DNA of 64,000 nucleotides. Source: Acetobacterium wieringae. GTDB lineage: Bacteria > Bacillota > Clostridia > Eubacteriales > Eubacteriaceae. The DNA lies in contig NZ_LKEU01000017.1 of assembly GCF_001766835.1 (NCBI RefSeq), positions 1 through 64,000 on the forward strand, written 5' to 3'. The position numbers and the translations under genes were made by a program. Within the stretch, counting starts at the first letter, position 1. Every line of letters begins with the position of its first letter. Shown in pieces: positions 62,745 to 64,000 of the stretch. The notes beneath the pieces are model-generated. The model was given only the letters and a program-made list of their open reading frames with translations. It was not told the DNA's origin and ran no database searches.

Positions 62745-62813
62745 CTGGGCAATATTTACTCGATTTGAGAAAATATTGCCCAGTTGATATTTTTATGGGA
62801 AATCACTTGCCCA
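62745..62813 (+). promoter_or_regulatory. Probable activator-binding sites (UAS), three TTGCCCA half-sites
   Basis: CTGGGCAATATTT (62745-62757) and AAATATTGCCCAG (62771-62783) form a perfect inverted repeat, and a third TTGCCCA lies at 62807-62813. Heptamer centres are at 62749, 62779 and 62810, that is 30 and 31 bp apart, about three helical turns each. The last centre lies 54 bp upstream of the -24 element. The inverted repeat may also double as a terminator for the activator gene, but it lacks a clean T-run. Confidence 0.65.
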
Positions 62814-62861
62814 TTGATTCATTTTTAATGGCGGCAACAGCGGATTTGAGCGTTTTAATTT

Positions 62862-62877
62862 TTGGCATAAACCTTGC
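62862..62877 (+). promoter_or_regulatory. Sigma-54 (-24/-12) promoter
   Basis: TTGGCA (62862-62867), then TAAACC, then TTGC (62874-62877). GG (62864-62865) and GC (62876-62877) are separated by exactly 10 bp, as sigma-54 requires. It points at the Tm-1-like gene, with a leader of about 90 nt. Confidence 0.85.
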
Positions 62878-62979
62878 GTATTTAATGAATTAAATTCAAA
62901 GCGACTTAATAAAAAGAGATTTGTTCTAAGCAATTACAAATCGAATAAGTTAAGTAAAAAATCTCAAGGGGGGCATGGA

Positions 62980-64000
62980 ATGAAAAACGTGTTAATCGTC
63001 GGAACCTTTGATACCAAGGGTCATGAATTCCAGTTTATTAAGGAATTGATTGAAAAGCAGGGCTTAAGTACCACCACGATCAACTGTGGGGTGATGGGCG
63101 AGCCGTTATTTGAGCCGGATATCACCAGTGAAGCGGTTGCTATCGCCGGGGGATCATCTCTTGATGAGTTGCAACAGCAACATGATCGCGGCTTGGGTAT
63201 TGACGTGATGATGGCCGGGGCTGCAAAAATTACCAGAGAGCTGTATGACCAGGGTAAGGTTGACGGCGTCATCAGTCTGGGGGGATCAGCCGGAACCACC
63301 ATTGGTACCTTTGCGATGCGAAGTTTGCCGGTAGGTGTGCCGAAGATTATGGTTTCTACCGTGGCTTCAGGTGATACCCGTCCCTATGTTGGTGAAAAAG
63401 ATATCACAATGATGTATTCAGTGGTCGATATTTCCGGGATCAACAGCATCTCCAATCATATTCTGGCCAATGCCGCCAATGCCATCGCCGGGATGGCCAG
63501 TTTTGATATTCCTGAGCTTAAGGAAGAAAAACCCTTGCTGGCAGCCACCATGTTTGGTGTTACGACGCCTTGTGTTACCACGGCTAGAGAATATCTGGAA
63601 GATCAGGGCTATGAGGTGCTGGTATTTCATGCCACCGGTGCCGGCGGGATGGCTATGGAAAGTCTGATTGAAGCGGGCTTTATCAAAGGCGTATTTGATG
63701 CCACAACCACCGAGTGGTGTGATGAGGTAGCTGGCGGGGTCTTCACAGCGGGGCCAACCCGACTGGAAGCGGCTGCCAAGGCGGGAATCCCCGAGGTCGT
63801 TTCGGTGGGGGCACTCGATATGGTCAATTTTGGGGCCATTGAAACCGTTCCTGAAAAATATAAAGATCGTAACCTCTATAAACATAATGCCAGCGTTACC
63901 CTGATGCGAACCACCGTAGACGAGTGTTCTCAGATGGGCAAAATCATTGCCAGCAAGTTAAATATGGCCACCGGCCCGGTTGCTTTGTTTCTTCCGCTAA
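62980..64000 (+). CDS. Tm-1-like ATP-binding protein (UPF0261), 3' end beyond window
   Basis: 340 residues are visible, running off the right edge (families are about 400). NVLIVGTFDTKGHEF, VISLGGSAGTTIGTFAMR, MVSTVASGDTRPYVG and YSVVDISGIN match the Tm-1-like / UPF0261 family, related to the tomato virus-resistance protein Tm-1 N-terminal domain. LLAATMFGVTTPCVTTARE, VFHATGAGGMAMESLI and VSVGALDMVNFG follow. Such proteins often sit beside a free PEP-hydrolase-like TIM-barrel protein; here that domain is fused to the upstream regulator. RBS AAGGGGGG, spacing six bases or more. Its reaction is unknown. It is expressed from the sigma-54 promoter. Confidence 0.88.
   Translation, partial: MKNVLIVGTFDTKGHEFQFIKELIEKQGLSTTTINCGVMGEPLFEPDITSEAVAIAGGSSLDELQQQHDRGLGIDVMMAGAAKITRELYDQGKVDGVISLGGSAGTTIGTFAMRSLPVGVPKIMVSTVASGDTRPYVGEKDITMMYSVVDISGINSISNHILANAANAIAGMASFDIPELKEEKPLLAATMFGVTTPCVTTAREYLEDQGYEVLVFHATGAGGMAMESLIEAGFIKGVFDATTTEWCDEVAGGVFTAGPTRLEAAAKAGIPEVVSVGALDMVNFGAIETVPEKYKDRNLYKHNASVTLMRTTVDECSQMGKIIASKLNMATGPVALFLPL

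Overview
The window looks like chromosomal DNA of a low-to-mid GC anaerobic firmicute of the acetogenic Eubacteriaceae, closest in feel to Acetobacterium. This is an inference from gene content and protein style, with no database search. The signs are a Na+-type membrane pyrophosphatase, a single-chain pyruvate:ferredoxin oxidoreductase, an alanine module (Lrp, alanine dehydrogenase, Na+/alanine symporter), a CggR-controlled glycolytic operon, and sigma-54 together with a sigma-54 activator.

Layout. 1-3950 is an accessory patch: an edge-truncated zinc-ribbon transposase-like gene, a decayed ATP-binding gene with five 12-nt repeats, an orphan sugar aminotransferase, a YgiT-type zinc-finger protein and a REP-associated tyrosine transposase between imperfect direct repeats. 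3957-7717 is a second Hsp70 system (GrpE-like, DnaK, J/TPR protein). 7836-22760 is motility: ylqGH on the minus strand, then cheA, cheR, fliDS and a fliT-like gene (perfect sigma-D promoter), then flgBC-fliEFGHIJ. trxB and rpoN follow. 25617-31555 is cggR-gap-pgk-tpiA-gpmI behind a strong promoter whose start site is covered by a perfect palindrome. Then come secG, hppA, an RHH protein with clpB, gldA, an aldo/keto reductase and pgi. At 41600-43206 a c-di-GMP-I riboswitch precedes a protein with a degenerate GGDEF and an intact EAL domain. After a LiaF-like protein, an HD protein, an isocitrate-dehydrogenase-like enzyme and a two-domain PPK2 kinase comes the alanine-to-acetyl-CoA block (47735-54874). 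55476-60608 is the macromolecular-synthesis operon dnaG-rpoD-trmK-nif3 followed by rnpB.

The most interesting end is 60650-64000. A fusion of a PEP-hydrolase-like TIM barrel to a sigma-54 AAA+ activator is followed by a textbook -24/-12 promoter, three evenly spaced TTGCCCA half-sites and a Tm-1-like ATP-binding protein that runs off the edge. This looks like a self-contained sensor/promoter/target unit, and rpoN lies in the same window. A 171-bp fold-back element flanked by a perfect 11-bp target duplication has inserted at the predicted transcription start of the activator.

No tRNA, 5S/16S/23S rRNA or CRISPR array was seen. All start sites were chosen by eye from ribosome-binding sites; promoters and hairpins are by-eye predictions.
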